DNA of 64,000 bases from Diploscapter coronatus (taxonomy: Eukaryota; Nematoda; Chromadorea; Rhabditida; Rhabditidae): positions 24,071,249-24,135,248 of the forward strand of contig OZ038423.1 in the NCBI GenBank assembly GCA_964036155.1, read 5' to 3'. Below, piece after piece: positions 11,093 to 23,422 of the stretch (position 1 is its first letter; each line of letters begins with the position of its first letter). The notes beneath the pieces were generated by a model. That model was not told the DNA's origin. It searched no databases and was given only the letters and a program-made list of their open reading frames with translations. The position numbers and the translations under genes are program-made.

Positions 11093-14000
11093 TCTAAAAG
11101 GGTTAGTTGGATAATTAACTAATGATAACTGGTGATAATTAATGAGAAGAAATCAGAAAATTTATATTGACTGTAAGCATTTTTTGAGCTGAATAGGAAA
11201 CGTCTTTCGGGAAAGGGATTAGTGAAAACTGATAACAGATAGTTTGCTACTTTCGAGCCACTGAGAATTGATAAAATTTTAGAATTCTTAACATTTGTTT
11301 AAGATATTCCAGACGGTTTAAATTGGTTATTATTCATTATGCAACAATAAGTTCTAAGTTCATTGATAAAGGTGATAAAATGTGCTTGCACATGGTTCTT
11401 TTCCTGGGAATTTATGGGTGACTATTTCATGGAAAATTTTTGTGGAACAAACTATATCGGTGTAAGCAAAATATTTAGTTTTGTGTGATTTTATAGATTT
11501 TTATAAAGAAAATACACCATCATCTGAAAATCTAAATCAAAACATGGTATTTTTGTCGAATTTGTCTGTTTATCCAAGATCGGATCTCTGGCGATAGGTT
11601 AGTCTGACCGCCATATTTTAAATAAAACCACTGTACAAAGAGTATTTTTGAAGCAGTTTATTTTCGTGTAAATTATATACTTTGTGAACCGTCCAATAAA
11701 GTGATTACTTTATTATGGTCTATTTACCGCTTTATATAATAAAAACTGTTTAAACTATTTATTTCTGTCTAAAATCAAGATAATTTTGAGGTCTTAAGGC
11801 ATTCCAATATGATATTGATCTTCATCGTTTACTATCTGTGAATAATCCTGTCAAATGATCATCTGTAGATCATTCTTATCGTTTTATGATGGAGTAGTGG
11901 ATTTATTATATCCGATCAGACATATCCCCTTGTCCTGCATATCTCAAAGAGTGAGTAAAAGCTGAAAGGATTATAATTACAGGGCGAAATAGTGTTTGGC
12001 AAAGACACAAAGAAGCAAAGAAAGAGAAATAACGCAATAAGTGAGAGAATCAGAGTTAGAGAAGGAAGAAATAGTATTAGAAAATAAGTGAGTTAGAGAA
12101 ATAAATAGGACGTAAAGGCGAGAAAAACTAAATGGAAAAAGAGGCCAGCTGGTGGTGGTCAAAGCTGGATGGGGGATATGAATAATCAGTGTTCCTAAAG
12201 CGAGATATAATGGATATTAGTTAGAGAACAGAATCGGAGAAATAGTATGGGAAGAATAGAAAAGAAAAATAGTGTGGGAAAAGGAAAAAAGCGGGATAAT
12301 GGAAATAAGCTATGATTGACAAGACGTAATGATGTGTTTGTCGGTTCATTTTTCTATTTCTCATTTCTTTGAAGCCGCTAGATTTGACGCGTTCGGATTC
12401 AGACTAATTTTCCGATTTCCTCGAGATTTCCGAAGATTTTCCGATGAAGATCAACGTTTTCTCTTATGAAAATTAAACAATTTGTTGAAATTTTCGATTT
12501 TCGCTTGAAAATCGTCAATTTCGCTCCAAAATTAGTCACAAAGTTGAATTTTCTTTGTAATTCAATACTTCTTGATTTTAACTGTAGAAAAATTGCAAAG
12601 TTTATGTTTATTATGGTTAAGAACCACTCGAGAGTTTCAGCTTACAAAGTTTATGATTCATAAGCTTTCATTTCTAATTTTGCAAGTCTCTTGAGCAACT
12701 TTAGTACGAACCTTCTGCTCCATAGTTCTAATTCTAGAACCCTCCTCTCAAAGCTAAAATGACCCTTGCAGAGTTAGCCCCCGGGGATTTAATAACATGA
12801 AGAGTGATACTCCCGGCCCTGTCTGCAATTGAAGTCCGGCTTGAAGTGTAATGCGGGTTGCAAATTTTTGATCGACTCAAAACAAAGCAATGAGAGTACT
12901 CTACCCCACTGCTAGAATTGTGATTTATTGAAACATTTCGGAAAATAGTTGCAATGAATGCTCTTTGATAAAATAGCTCTAGGTTTTCTGATGTAGACGC
13001 CTTTCAGATTGGCTTCATAAAGTAAAGCTGATCTTCATGGCCTAAATTTAAAAATTTGTATATTTCCCCCGATTTTTATTGTGTACCTGCTTCTGAAGTA
13101 CCCCCATGCTTGTCTCTTTTCATCTTCATTCAGTGAAGGTGTGTGTAAGACAATACACAAATGTGTGCATTTGTATTTGTATATTTGTAAGAGAGGGAGA
13201 GAGAGTGGTCGAGAGCATAGCTTTCGGAGGAGAGTAGAGAAAAATACTCTTTAGATAGATAGAGAAAGAAAGAAAGAAAAGAACATTTGGCGCATCTTTC
13301 TCGACTTTCTTTTTCTCTTTATTTCTTTCTCCCTCCTTTTCTGCTTCTCTGACCTCTTTCATTCATTCTCTATCTCCCATTCTCTTTCAAGTGTATGTAA
13401 GGCGCCCCCTTTAGTGACTACTCTCCAAATATCGATCCCTTTGAGTTTGATTTTCCCTATCTCCTTTCTCAACACACTTTGACTTTGTCACTTTGTTTTG
13501 GATAGATCATGTTAGATTTTATCGTCATTCTATTGACTTGAAGAAACTTTTCAGAAATTTAAACTTTTGAGAATATTTTTCGGGAAACAAGTTGTGATAT
13601 TTTGTATTTTTTCTTTAGAAACTAAAACTGAAAAGCTGCTCAAAAACTTGTACTAATAACTTTTGCCATTACCTTTCATTACTAATTCGTCTAAAATTCG
13701 CGTTCTTTTTGTAAGAAGGAATGCATTTTTAATGACTCCGACAACTCTTATTTCTCCGCTCATTGTTCATTTCTTAGCAATGCCATAAATACCTGATTTG
13801 TATTTCCGAGTCTATCCTTAATCATAAGAATAGAGATTTTAGGGTTTCGTATATCTCAGCCATTCTTCTTTCCCCTATTCTTAACTATATGCCTATAGAC
13901 TTAGCCAAGTGCTATATTTCAACGTGAAAGGCTTATTCATGAGTTGGCTGAATTAGTCATTTCTGGTCACGCCCCTTTTCACCCGCTATTTCTGGGAAAG

Positions 14001-16744
14001 GAGATATCGATTCTCATTCTAAATTTGTGTTCTCTAAAATTGAAGAAATAGTACTGGAAACTGAGAGTGTTAGAGAAGCGGAAAGACAATAGTGAGGGGC
14101 TATTCTCTATATTGCCTTTGGCAAAGAGCATTTTCTTTCTCGCTCAATTGAAACTGGTCCATTTTCTATGCCACAAGGAGCTTTCCCTTCCATTTCTCTT
14201 TCTCGAATTCCCTCTCCCCATTTCCCGTACTATTTCCGTTTTCCCAACCCCGCTTCCCGCCCAATCTTCTAACCTGCCACTTTCTATGCACGGTCGAATA
14301 CCTTTGCATGTCATGAATATACGGTTTGACGTTTTCCGCTAGTAGCCCCACAACAATTTACCTGAATAGATCGAAAATATGGTAAAAGTTACTAGAAAAT
14401 ACCAAAAAGACCCATTTTGGTACCATTTTCCCGTCGATTCTCGTTTACTCTACAAAGTAGTTATGGGTAATTTCCTTCTCCAACTTTCACTATACGATTG
14501 AAGCACTCACACTCCAGATATTATTCCTCGTATATTCAAGCCGGATATCCGGGCATATGCTAATGCACTTCGTTGTAGATTTTTCGCGTTTCTTTCCCTG
14601 GCAATCATTAAAAATGATCATTCAATGCGCGCTAGCTTTTGTTCCGCAAGCAATGTGTACGATTTTACGATCGTTTTGCATAATGAAACGATTTTTCTTT
14701 TCTTCCTTCAAAAATACCGACGCATTTGACGCTAAAATAGAACATTTTAGCAATTTTTCACGGCGCAACAGGAAAACACGATAATTTTCTCATTTTCCGC
14801 GGATTTTCATTTTCAATCTTCGTATTTTCGTCGATTCATTGATTTTCACATTTCGCGATTCAGCAAAAGAGGCAAAAAATCCGTGTTCCTGCAAATCCTT
14901 TTGGCCCTCCCATTTCAATGCGCTATTTAGTCGCCGGGGATTTCTTTCCGCATCTCAGAAATGCGTACTATTTCCGTAAGAAGAGGAAAGAAAAATCCCT
15001 GTGTTCGACATGTTTTTATGAATGACATAGAAGAAATGAGAGCATCCTCGTCTTTTCTGCAGCAGCGCGTCAAGATGACCTTGTTCAATTGCCTTCTTTC
15101 GCACAAATTCTCTCGTCACATGTGTTGAAGCATACGAATTCCAAAACGACAAAACCGGCCGACGATTTCGTGCACCCCAGCAGCCTCATTTTCCTCGACT
15201 AATTTGTACAAAAACTCGCGCGCTCGAATTTTCGCGGATGAACTGTGCACAATTATCTCGTCCGTATTGTATGGACGTAAGTTGCAAAATCGGGATTCTT
15301 CTTGCAAAAATCGATACTCGCCCTTGATTTATCCGGAAAAATGAAAAAACCACGGTTTTTTGTAAAAATTGTCGGAAAAGTGGTTGTTTTGATGATTGCG
15401 TACTTGTGCGTGAATGTACAATTTGTCGTATCTATCTCTTTTGTATTACGTGTGTATCGCAGTAATCTCTCTCGGCGTTTGCTTAGCGTTGTCCACTTTT
15501 TCTGCTGCTGCTTTCTTTTTAGCATACTCCTCCTTTTCTTTGCTGCTATGTACGAATCGGCTTAACCCCCAACAGGGCCGTCCCGATGCGCTACGCTTCT
15601 CTGCTTCTGCTGAAGCTGAAGCTACTCTAGACACCGCGCACTCGGGCTAAAACACGTGTACACGCACTTTTTCCGCGAATTTTCCCGTTTCGCCCAGAAT
15701 TTCGGGATTTTCTGCAAAAACGACTATTTTTCCGAAAAAAATACCCATTTTCTATGTATCTCTCTGCTGAATTTCTGTAGGAAAAGATCTTTCTGTAGAA
15801 AAGCGAACAAATTTTAAGATTTCACGAATCCAGATTCTATTTGACGACCTTTATTTCGATGATTTATTGTAGCTTTTCATCGAAAAATCCTGAAAGGTCG
15901 GAGAAAAAGACGAAATTTTTCGCCCTATGCATTTGATATGCGCCGCAAAGTCATCTCCGATATACGACATTACTTTCTACAAACAGCAGCCAGAGCGTTC
16001 TCCCTTTTCTTATTCGCAATTGTCCAGGCAATATGCCCGCAGGCTTTATTTATCTTTGCCTCTCTTTTCTCCTCTTCTCTCGCCATTACTTGCTCTTTCT
16101 CACTTCATTTCGCATTTTTCTTGCTCCTCATAAAACTCGAATTTCTTTCGTGAAGTTAATTATTTTCGCTACAAATTCTATCTCAGCATGATCCCTACGA
16201 AAAGCTGAGCATTTTGGTGCGAAGTTCAATTAAATTCTGTTCAATTCAAAGCAAATAATAGGGATTTTAATAGATGAATAATCCTAAGCTTTCTTTTTCT
16301 CTACCCTTTATTTCTTCCTTCCGTGTCCACCTTCCTTTCTCATTTATCGATTTTCTCGCTTCTTTTTTCTCCCTTCTTTTTGAGCGCTATTTCTTCATCA
16401 CATTTAGCCTGCATCCTTTCTCAATTTCACAATATACACCGACGGCCGTTCTCAGGACCCTTTTATCCTAGAATTTCTCGGGTTTCATCATGAATGAATG
16501 AAGATTTTCAGTGAATTAATAAAAGCAGTCCGGTAAAGTCTACTAGAATAATATTTGTTTAAATAAAAAGACGAATTTTGTTAGATTTTTCCGCACTACT
16601 TCTATTGATGGTCGTATAATTTCGTCGTATATGCATAATTGTTTTCTATTGATCGATATTTTGCAGGAAAAGGTAAACCCAAGCACTTATACGATTTGGT
16701 GACCGCGCGGAGCATCTACGGATTTTCAAGAACATCATCGAGTG
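11093..16744. promoter_or_regulatory. Long divergent upstream region of ceramidase and toca genes
   Basis: No gene is visible in 5.6 kb. ORFs here are short, low in complexity and lack splice context. Purine tracts occupy about 12000-12300, and an adjacent purine/pyrimidine pair lies at 13180-13335. The word GATGAAGATCAAC lies near 12443 and its reverse form near 13028. ACTATTTC words lie near 12068, 12243, 14048, 14229 and 14968. A comparatively GC-rich patch at 15570-15660 contains an E-box (CACGTG, about 15652) and is the best candidate for a promoter of the toca gene. A TACCATTTTGGTA-type cluster lies at 14375-14430. Confidence 0.4.
13180..13335. repeat. Purine tract followed by complementary pyrimidine tract
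   Basis: The (GA)-rich strand at about 13190-13285 (repeats of GAAA) is followed after some 20 bases by a CTTT/TTTC-rich tract to 13335. The two can pair as an imperfect hairpin. It is low-complexity DNA with no coding signal. Confidence 0.5.
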
Positions 16745-19700
16745 ATGGCTACCGGTGCCATGCTCAGACCGTCAACGACGAGTTGGGTTGATCTTTGGGT
16801 GCGTTTTTATTTTTATTTTATATTTTCTGGTTTTCTGACAAAATTTATAATCAAATGTTAGAATTTTAAAACATTTTTAGAAGCTGATATTTCTCTTGGC
16901 CATGTTTTGGTCTGAATGATTTTTAAGCTAAACCTTTCTTTATTTTTGCCAAATCATGACAACGCGCTTTGGTAATGGGATTATTTCAAATCGTTCACGA
17001 CTCAAAAGAACACTTAGAAAAGCATTAAACATAAGTTGATGGTATTTACGAAGGCAACAATAAAGTGATAAGCATAAACGATAAAGCATAATGCGCTTGC
17101 GTTGATATTTTTCTTTTCCATTCATGAATGTTCGCATTTTCTTTCTTCCTTTTTCCTTCTGATAGCGAAATTCCAATTCAAAGCAATAAGCGAATACTTG
17201 TTTTGAAACAGTAGGCTTAGAGATTCTCAATTTTTCAAAAAAAAAAATACTTTCAGAAGTTTTGGCTATTTTTAAAATTGACATATTTTCTACTCGATAT
17301 ATTTTGACGATGAATCACATTAATATTCGCGCAAAATTGCGCTGATTTTTTCGGTTTCGGAGAATTTTGTGGTGGTTTTCTATTTGTTTAGACTGGAAAA
17401 TGTTAACTGGCCCTCAGAATCATGGAATTAAAGATGATCCGCTTTCGAACGAGAAAATTAAACAATTGTTTGAAATTTAAAATCTCGAGAAATTTTGGCA
17501 GAGAATTTTATTTTGGTACTGGCTTTACAAGGCTCAATATCGATTTTTTGAATCCCTAAAAATGGAAGGAAACCCCTCGACTTTATCTTTTCTTATCCTC
17601 TGGTTTTGTCCGTGTACCGCACGCCCCCGCGCAGCGCTGTTTGTTTTGAATTTTCGCTACAACAAGAACAATGTCTTCACACGGCGAACATACGTAATGT
17701 ACTATTTTTTCTGCAAAAATAATTAATGCTCAATCTTTGCGTTAGCTTTTTCCTTTGAATCATGTAATAATCACTGATAAGAAACTTGAATCATTTTTCG
17801 AATGGAATAGGAAGTTTATTTTTGCTATTTTTAGAGGTAGCCTGATAAAATTTCTCACTTCCTTTAATCTGTAAAATGCGCTATGTTGACAAAGTTCACT
17901 TTAGAATAAAATAATGGACCCGCCCCCCTCAAAGATACACTCGAAATGTGGCACTTTTTATGTGCAGAAATGAAGAGGTCACTCAAAGGCGAAAGAAAGG
18001 GAGGGACGGAATGAACTATAGAAAGATGCAAAGAAAAGTAAACAAATGATAAAATATGATTTTATATTGATTTGGAAAGAATAAAAAATAGTTTTAAAAT
18101 AATGAAAATGTATAGAGAAAAAAAACTCATTTTTATGATAGACAAATTTTAAACTATTATGAAAAATTATATATGGTTTTGTAGCTCGAAGAGTGCACTT
18201 TTTGAAAGAATAAAATAAATTTTTAAAAACCAAATTTTCAGGACCAAACGGACGCGGTTGCCGTTCACACACAGAAGGGCATCGAATTTCTCGAGCGAAT
18301 TGGAACTTTCGCCAAGGAAAGGGCACTCATTGAAGAGGAGTATGCGGCCAAATTGCGGTATTTTTTTTTTTAATATTTAAAAAAGTTGGAATTTTTTCAG
18401 AGATTTTTGAACTCTCTAAAATTTCTAAATTTTATTTTTGGAGAAAAATTATAAGATATTTATTTTAAGATTTCTGGATCCAAAATTGGTTTTTCAGATC
18501 GCTCGCGAAAAAATCGTTGGGCAAGAAGAAAGACGACGAGGAGGCGATGAAGACGTTCACCTACGTTCGCTCGTTCTCTAACCTGCTGAAGGAGGTCGAG
18601 AGCATCGCCTGTCAACATGAGGTTTGGCTAATTGGTCAAATGGCAAGTTTTATTGTTGACGAAAACCCAGGTGATCGCTGAGCGGCTGAAGAAAGACATT
18701 TCCTCGTTCGTCCAGGCCAAGTCCAATCAGCACAGGCTCAGCAGGAAACAGTGCTTGCAGGTACTTTTTTATTCTTTAGAAAATGAGATTTTTTGGAAAT
18801 TTTGTAAGTAATATTTTTATCTTATGATTTCTTCTAAAAATGCTACACTTTTATTTGGAAGAAAGTGCTCTCGAAAAGCTATGGTAAATTTCGACGATAA
18901 TAGATTTAAAAAAAATTTATATTATGCACTTGAGAAAAAACTACAACAATTCTAAATATTTAAACTTCAGGACCTCCAAAACATCTACAACAACCTGAAC
19001 TCGGCTTGCGATCACCTGTCCAAGTCCCAAAAGGCGTACGGCAAATCGTTCAAAGAGGCAGAGGCGGCATTTCTCAAGTACAACAAGGCGGAGAAGAACA
19101 TGGAAATATCCAGGCTCGATTTGGAAAAGTCCAAGAATAATGCTACTGTGGGTTGAAGTTTTTTTTTTACGAATATTGAAAATACCGACAGATTAATGAC
19201 ATTTTTGAGACATAAGTTTTTTTCTGCTGACAAAAGGATAAAAAGAAATTCCGAATAATGACAATTTTTGAAATAGGAAAATTTAGTGTTAAAAGAATAT
19301 AGTTGGTAAAAAATGTGTAGTTATGACTTATTTAAAAGTGATAACATTTTTCAGTTGAGAAACCAAATGAGCGAAGAAGGCAAACACGCTTACGCGCACG
19401 CCCTGACGATGTGCAACGAGGCGCAACAGCTCCATTACGATCAGCTCCTCCCGGCCATGCTCGATCGAATGAAGGTTAGATTTTGTTATTTCTATTTCCA
19501 AAAAATCACTTTTAGTAAGAAAAACATGTCTTTTCTATAAAAAAAATCTCTAAAATTACCGTATTTTTTATTCTTTACAGGAAAATTTTTCAGAACCTCG
19601 ACCAGGAAAGAATCCATGATACGAGTGTGGCGATGAGCATGTGCATCACTGCTGAAACGGATGTCCATCCTATCATTGGTAGGAGTTTCATTTTTCAAAA

Positions 19701-22322
19701 CTAAAATAGTATAAAATCAATTTTTGTTATTTTCAGCCCGGTGCTACGAGGACATGAAGCGAGCTGTGGGCCAGATCAATCCCGATCACGACATGCAAAT
19801 GGTCGTGGAAAACTTGAAGACCGGCTACGCTCGACCCGGCCCTCACGGATTCGAAGACCTTGGTGATCCTGGAAAAGTCATCGAATCGAGTAATTTTTAA
19901 AATACGCGCTTTTTTAAAAAAAATACTCTCTTGAGAAAAATGTTATTTCTTTTAAACTGCTTTATTAAAAATTCGATTTTCAGACGGTAACTCCCAAGTC
20001 GACCTGACTCTAAAGCGAGGACTGATGAGCGGCACTGGAAAGAAAGACAAATCCGCTACAATTGGCGTGTCGAGGAAGCACTCCATGCACCAGAAACTCT
20101 TCGGTGGCCGAGAGGATAAGAAGGTTGCTTATTTTTTAATCAAGATTTCGAACCTTAGTAGGAAGTGGGTTTTTCCCAAAATTCTAAATCAATTAGACTT
20201 ATTTCTTCATAAAAAGCGATTTGTAAAAGAAATGGGTTTTTTTCCACGATTTTAAATTAAACTCATTTTTCAGAACAAAGATTGAAATTAGAAAAAAAAG
20301 ATTTTTTAAGCATGTTTAATTTTGCAATTTCCAGGCCGAAGCCAATGGAGAATACGGCTCTCTTCCCCCTCAACAGAGGATCCGAAGAATCCAGGCCAAG
20401 TTGGTCGAGTTGGAAAAGGAGCGCGACAAGACCCAACAGAGCCGAGACGGTCTGGCCAAAATGCAGCAGGTTCGAAATGTCTTGCTGACATTATTTTTGA
20501 AGACATTTCAATTTTTTACTGACAAAAATATCTTTTTTTTTTTCATAAAAACCACTTTTGGTACTAATGGTACCACTTTTAGGTTTACAAGGATAATCCC
20601 AAAATGGGCAACGCCGCCGACTGCGATGGGCAACTCATTCAGTACCAGCGTGAAATCGATGCCCTCTCGACGCAAGTCAAAAAGTTCCAGAAAATGCTCG
20701 ATGAGACTAACGCGTTCATTGGTAAGTTTGGTTTTAAATGGCCCTGTTTTTGGTAACATAATCATTCTCGGCATAAGGATACCATTTTGGTTCCGAAATT
20801 ATAAAATTGCATTCGAATTGCGCAGTAGAATATAGATTTTCGCAGAAATGGTATAATGTTTGGTATAAACGGTGCCATTTTCTCGCCAAAATGGTATCCA
20901 AATGGTTCAATTTCAGCGTCGAATGGCGGTTCCATGAACACGGGCGGCGACACACCGACTTCAATCAGATCGGCGAGCTCGGCAAGTGGTTCCACTCAGG
21001 CTCTGCATAATAAGAGGTAAGTTAGAACCATTTTCGCTAATTCCGGGATTTTGGGAAATTATTTTTTTTTATAACTACTATCTAGAAAAATGCTTCTTTT
21101 TAATTGCATATTACTTTGCTTCTCACTATTTCTGGTATAAATGGTATTCGTTTGGTAACATTTTGGGACTATTTTTGGTAGCTGGCACTAATCTTTTTTT
21201 TTCTGTTCTAGCGCAACCCTCGGTGCCAATTCCTCATCGACCCCATTTTCCAGTCCCCCATTCGCTCAGAACAACGGCAGCAATAACGGACATTCCCATC
21301 TGGCCAAGAGGGAGAGCTACTCGGATGATCATAGTATGACGAGGTAGGATTTAAAAAAAAAAAGTCCTAATCTATCAGTAATTTCATGAAAATAGTCATA
21401 GGAAAAGTTGGAAAAGATTTTGTTTTTCTTCGATTTTTAGTACACTACATTTGTTATGAAAATGATAAAATTATGAAAGAATGACTTGTTTTTAAATGAT
21501 TTTTCTTCTTATTTTAGCTCCGATGGCGGAAGGGGAGACTCGAGCAGAGGCGGAAGTGGCTCAGCGGCTATTAGAGACGAGGTAATTTTTGAGAAGAACA
21601 AATACAAACTGTTTGAAAAGTGAACGATTTTTCTTTTTCAACTATAAGATTTCTCTCAGGAACTTGTTTTTCATAAATTCAAAGTAAACTAAAGATAAGA
21701 AGAACTTTGCAGGTCTACGAAGAGTGCGAAATGCCCGCGCTGGGCACTGCCCTGGCGCAATTCTCTTTCGATGGAGGCACGGAGGGAACGATGAAAATCG
21801 GCGAAGGAGAGGAGTTGCTTCTCATCGAGAGGGACGAGGGCGATGGCTGGACCAGGGTCAGGAAGTAAGGGATTTTAAATTTATCTTTTAAATTTTTTAT
21901 CTCGAGATTAATGGTGAAAAAGACTAGTATTAGAAAATTGGCTCCTTTTTTTGGCTACTTTGAATGTTATTTTTCGTCTTTGAGATCTTATGAGATAAAC
22001 TCGAAAATGGTATAATTGGATTATAGGAAAAAAGATAGAATGATCACTTACGAAAACATGGGATCTTGATTTTTCCTCGCTAATTCTCTTATTTCAAATG
22101 TAATGTCAAGAATCTTCTCTACTTTATTGTAAGACCCTCGAAAATTAAGCCAATTAGATTGTAGGATGGAAGTAATTAGCATAATTCTTGAAAGAACGGT
22201 TTTGCAAGAAATATCAAGGAAATAGATTTTCTGGGGAATGATAAATAAATTCCAGATTGGACACGAAAATGGAGGGCTTTGTGCCGAGCAGCTACCTGAA
22301 ATGCAAGTGGTATCCGGAATAA
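16745..22322 (+). CDS. toca-1: TOCA/CIP4-family F-BAR, HR1, SH3 protein
   Basis: Sixteen or so exons, about 620 residues. The F-BAR domain spans roughly residues 15-290: WVDLW|DQTDAVAVHTQKGIEFL, ALIEEEYAAKLRSLAKK, FTYVRSFSNLLKEVESIA and HYDQLLPAMLDRMKNLDQER. A Ser/Gly-rich linker follows, then an HR1 coiled-coil region (IRRIQAKLVELEKERDK to QVKKFQKMLDE) that in this family binds Cdc42-GTP. A serine-rich stretch leads to a C-terminal SH3 domain (ALAQFSFDGGTEGTM, GEELLLIERDEGDGWTRVR, GFVPSSYLK). Family members bend membranes and recruit WASP/N-WASP to actin at endocytic sites. An acceptor (TTTTGCAG) lies about 80 nt upstream of the ATG. Intron 1 is 1.4 kb. C. elegans has two paralogues, toca-1 and toca-2, and I cannot tell which this is. 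A skipped exon at 20274 would truncate the protein. Confidence 0.92.
20274..20285 (+). other. Possible alternative terminal exon of the toca gene
   Basis: TTTTTCAG is followed by AAC AAA GAT TGA in the same phase as the preceding exon (…REDKK|). Using it gives an F-BAR-only protein ending KKNKD. The next exon, starting AEANGEYGS after ATTTCCAG, is also in phase 0 and restores HR1 and SH3. Both acceptors look normal. Confidence 0.45.
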
Positions 22323-23422
22323 GCTCCGCCCACTTCTGGACAAAGCCAAGTGACAACGTCAAGTTTGATAATTCTTTGATGTATATTTTCGGTCCTTTAT
22401 TTGTCTTTTGCTAATGCTATTTAGCTTATTCCTTTGAGTTTCTATCCTTTTTCTCGTGTTTTAGGGAGAACTTATTCTATTTTGAAAAAGCAGAACTTTA
22501 TCGCTTTCACGATAGGAAGTGATGAAGTTATGCTAATTTCTGACTTCAACAAAATTTGTGCTAAATTCTCATACAAATTTGCGCGATGTCGTTCGTTCGT
22601 TTTTCCTCGGGTACATATATCAAGAATTTCTTCACCTTTATATAACTTCATTCGTTTAGTATGCTAATCCTAAGAAAGTTCTATTCGTTTTAGGAAAATC
22701 ATATTCGATTTTTCCGAAATTTCGGTGAATATTCTTGTTTTTCTTATCTTTAAGCCGCTTCGCTAAGTGCTCAGTTCTTACTCAAGTCGAATCTTTTTCA
22801 GTTGGCAGTTTTCTGAGAGCTGGATTTAAAAAATCCTGATTTTTATCACCTTCAGTTGATTGTATCCCCTCAAACATAGCATATTATTCGAAATTAATTT
22901 AACGTTATTCTGAAAATGACGTTAAACTTAGTTTTCACCCTGAAATGTCATACTTCAAGCACAGTAGGAAATATGATTTTATTTTATTTGATATTCTTAC
23001 CGTGTTGATAACAACAAGCAGCTAATATCTTATCTGACGATGTATTTGAATTGTTTTTATTCCTATGAGATTTTAGGCTAGTTTCCTTGAAAATCGAGTT
23101 TTGGCCTAAAATTTCCATAGAAAAATTATCCTCTCGATGTCATGTCGTTTTTTACAACCACCAACCTTCGTTCTCTATTTCACCACAAATACGGTTTCAA
23201 ATGAATGGTTATTTATCGAAGTTTCATTTGCAAAGAAATCAACGTGTAGCGCATCATCGTTACAATATTTTACATTGACATTGCGTTATGCACACGCCAT
23301 CATGTCGGATTTATAGATAACATCGTTAGCGAAAATTATGTTTAATTTGAGTAACTATTGATTTATTGATTTAACGTTAATGCTCACACCGTAATTTCAA
23401 TATTTACAATAATATACAAAAG
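22323..23422. other. Convergent intergenic region (toca / FBXW5-like)
   Basis: This is the 3' space between two convergent genes. A minus-strand AATAAA (TTTATT, 23362-23367) suits the FBXW5-like gene. I see no clear AATAAA for the toca gene and no other gene. Confidence 0.5.

Noticed and set aside
14955..15650. Several short ORFs on both strands in a compositionally distinct stretch
   Set aside because: No family signature, start context or exon junctions; more likely promoter DNA of the toca gene.
17610..17700. GC-rich patch in toca intron 1 with ATG TCT TCA CAC and a GTAATG donor, as an alternative first exon
   Set aside because: The donor leaves phase 2 while the next exon needs phase 0, so it does not join in frame. 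It may still be a non-coding start or promoter.
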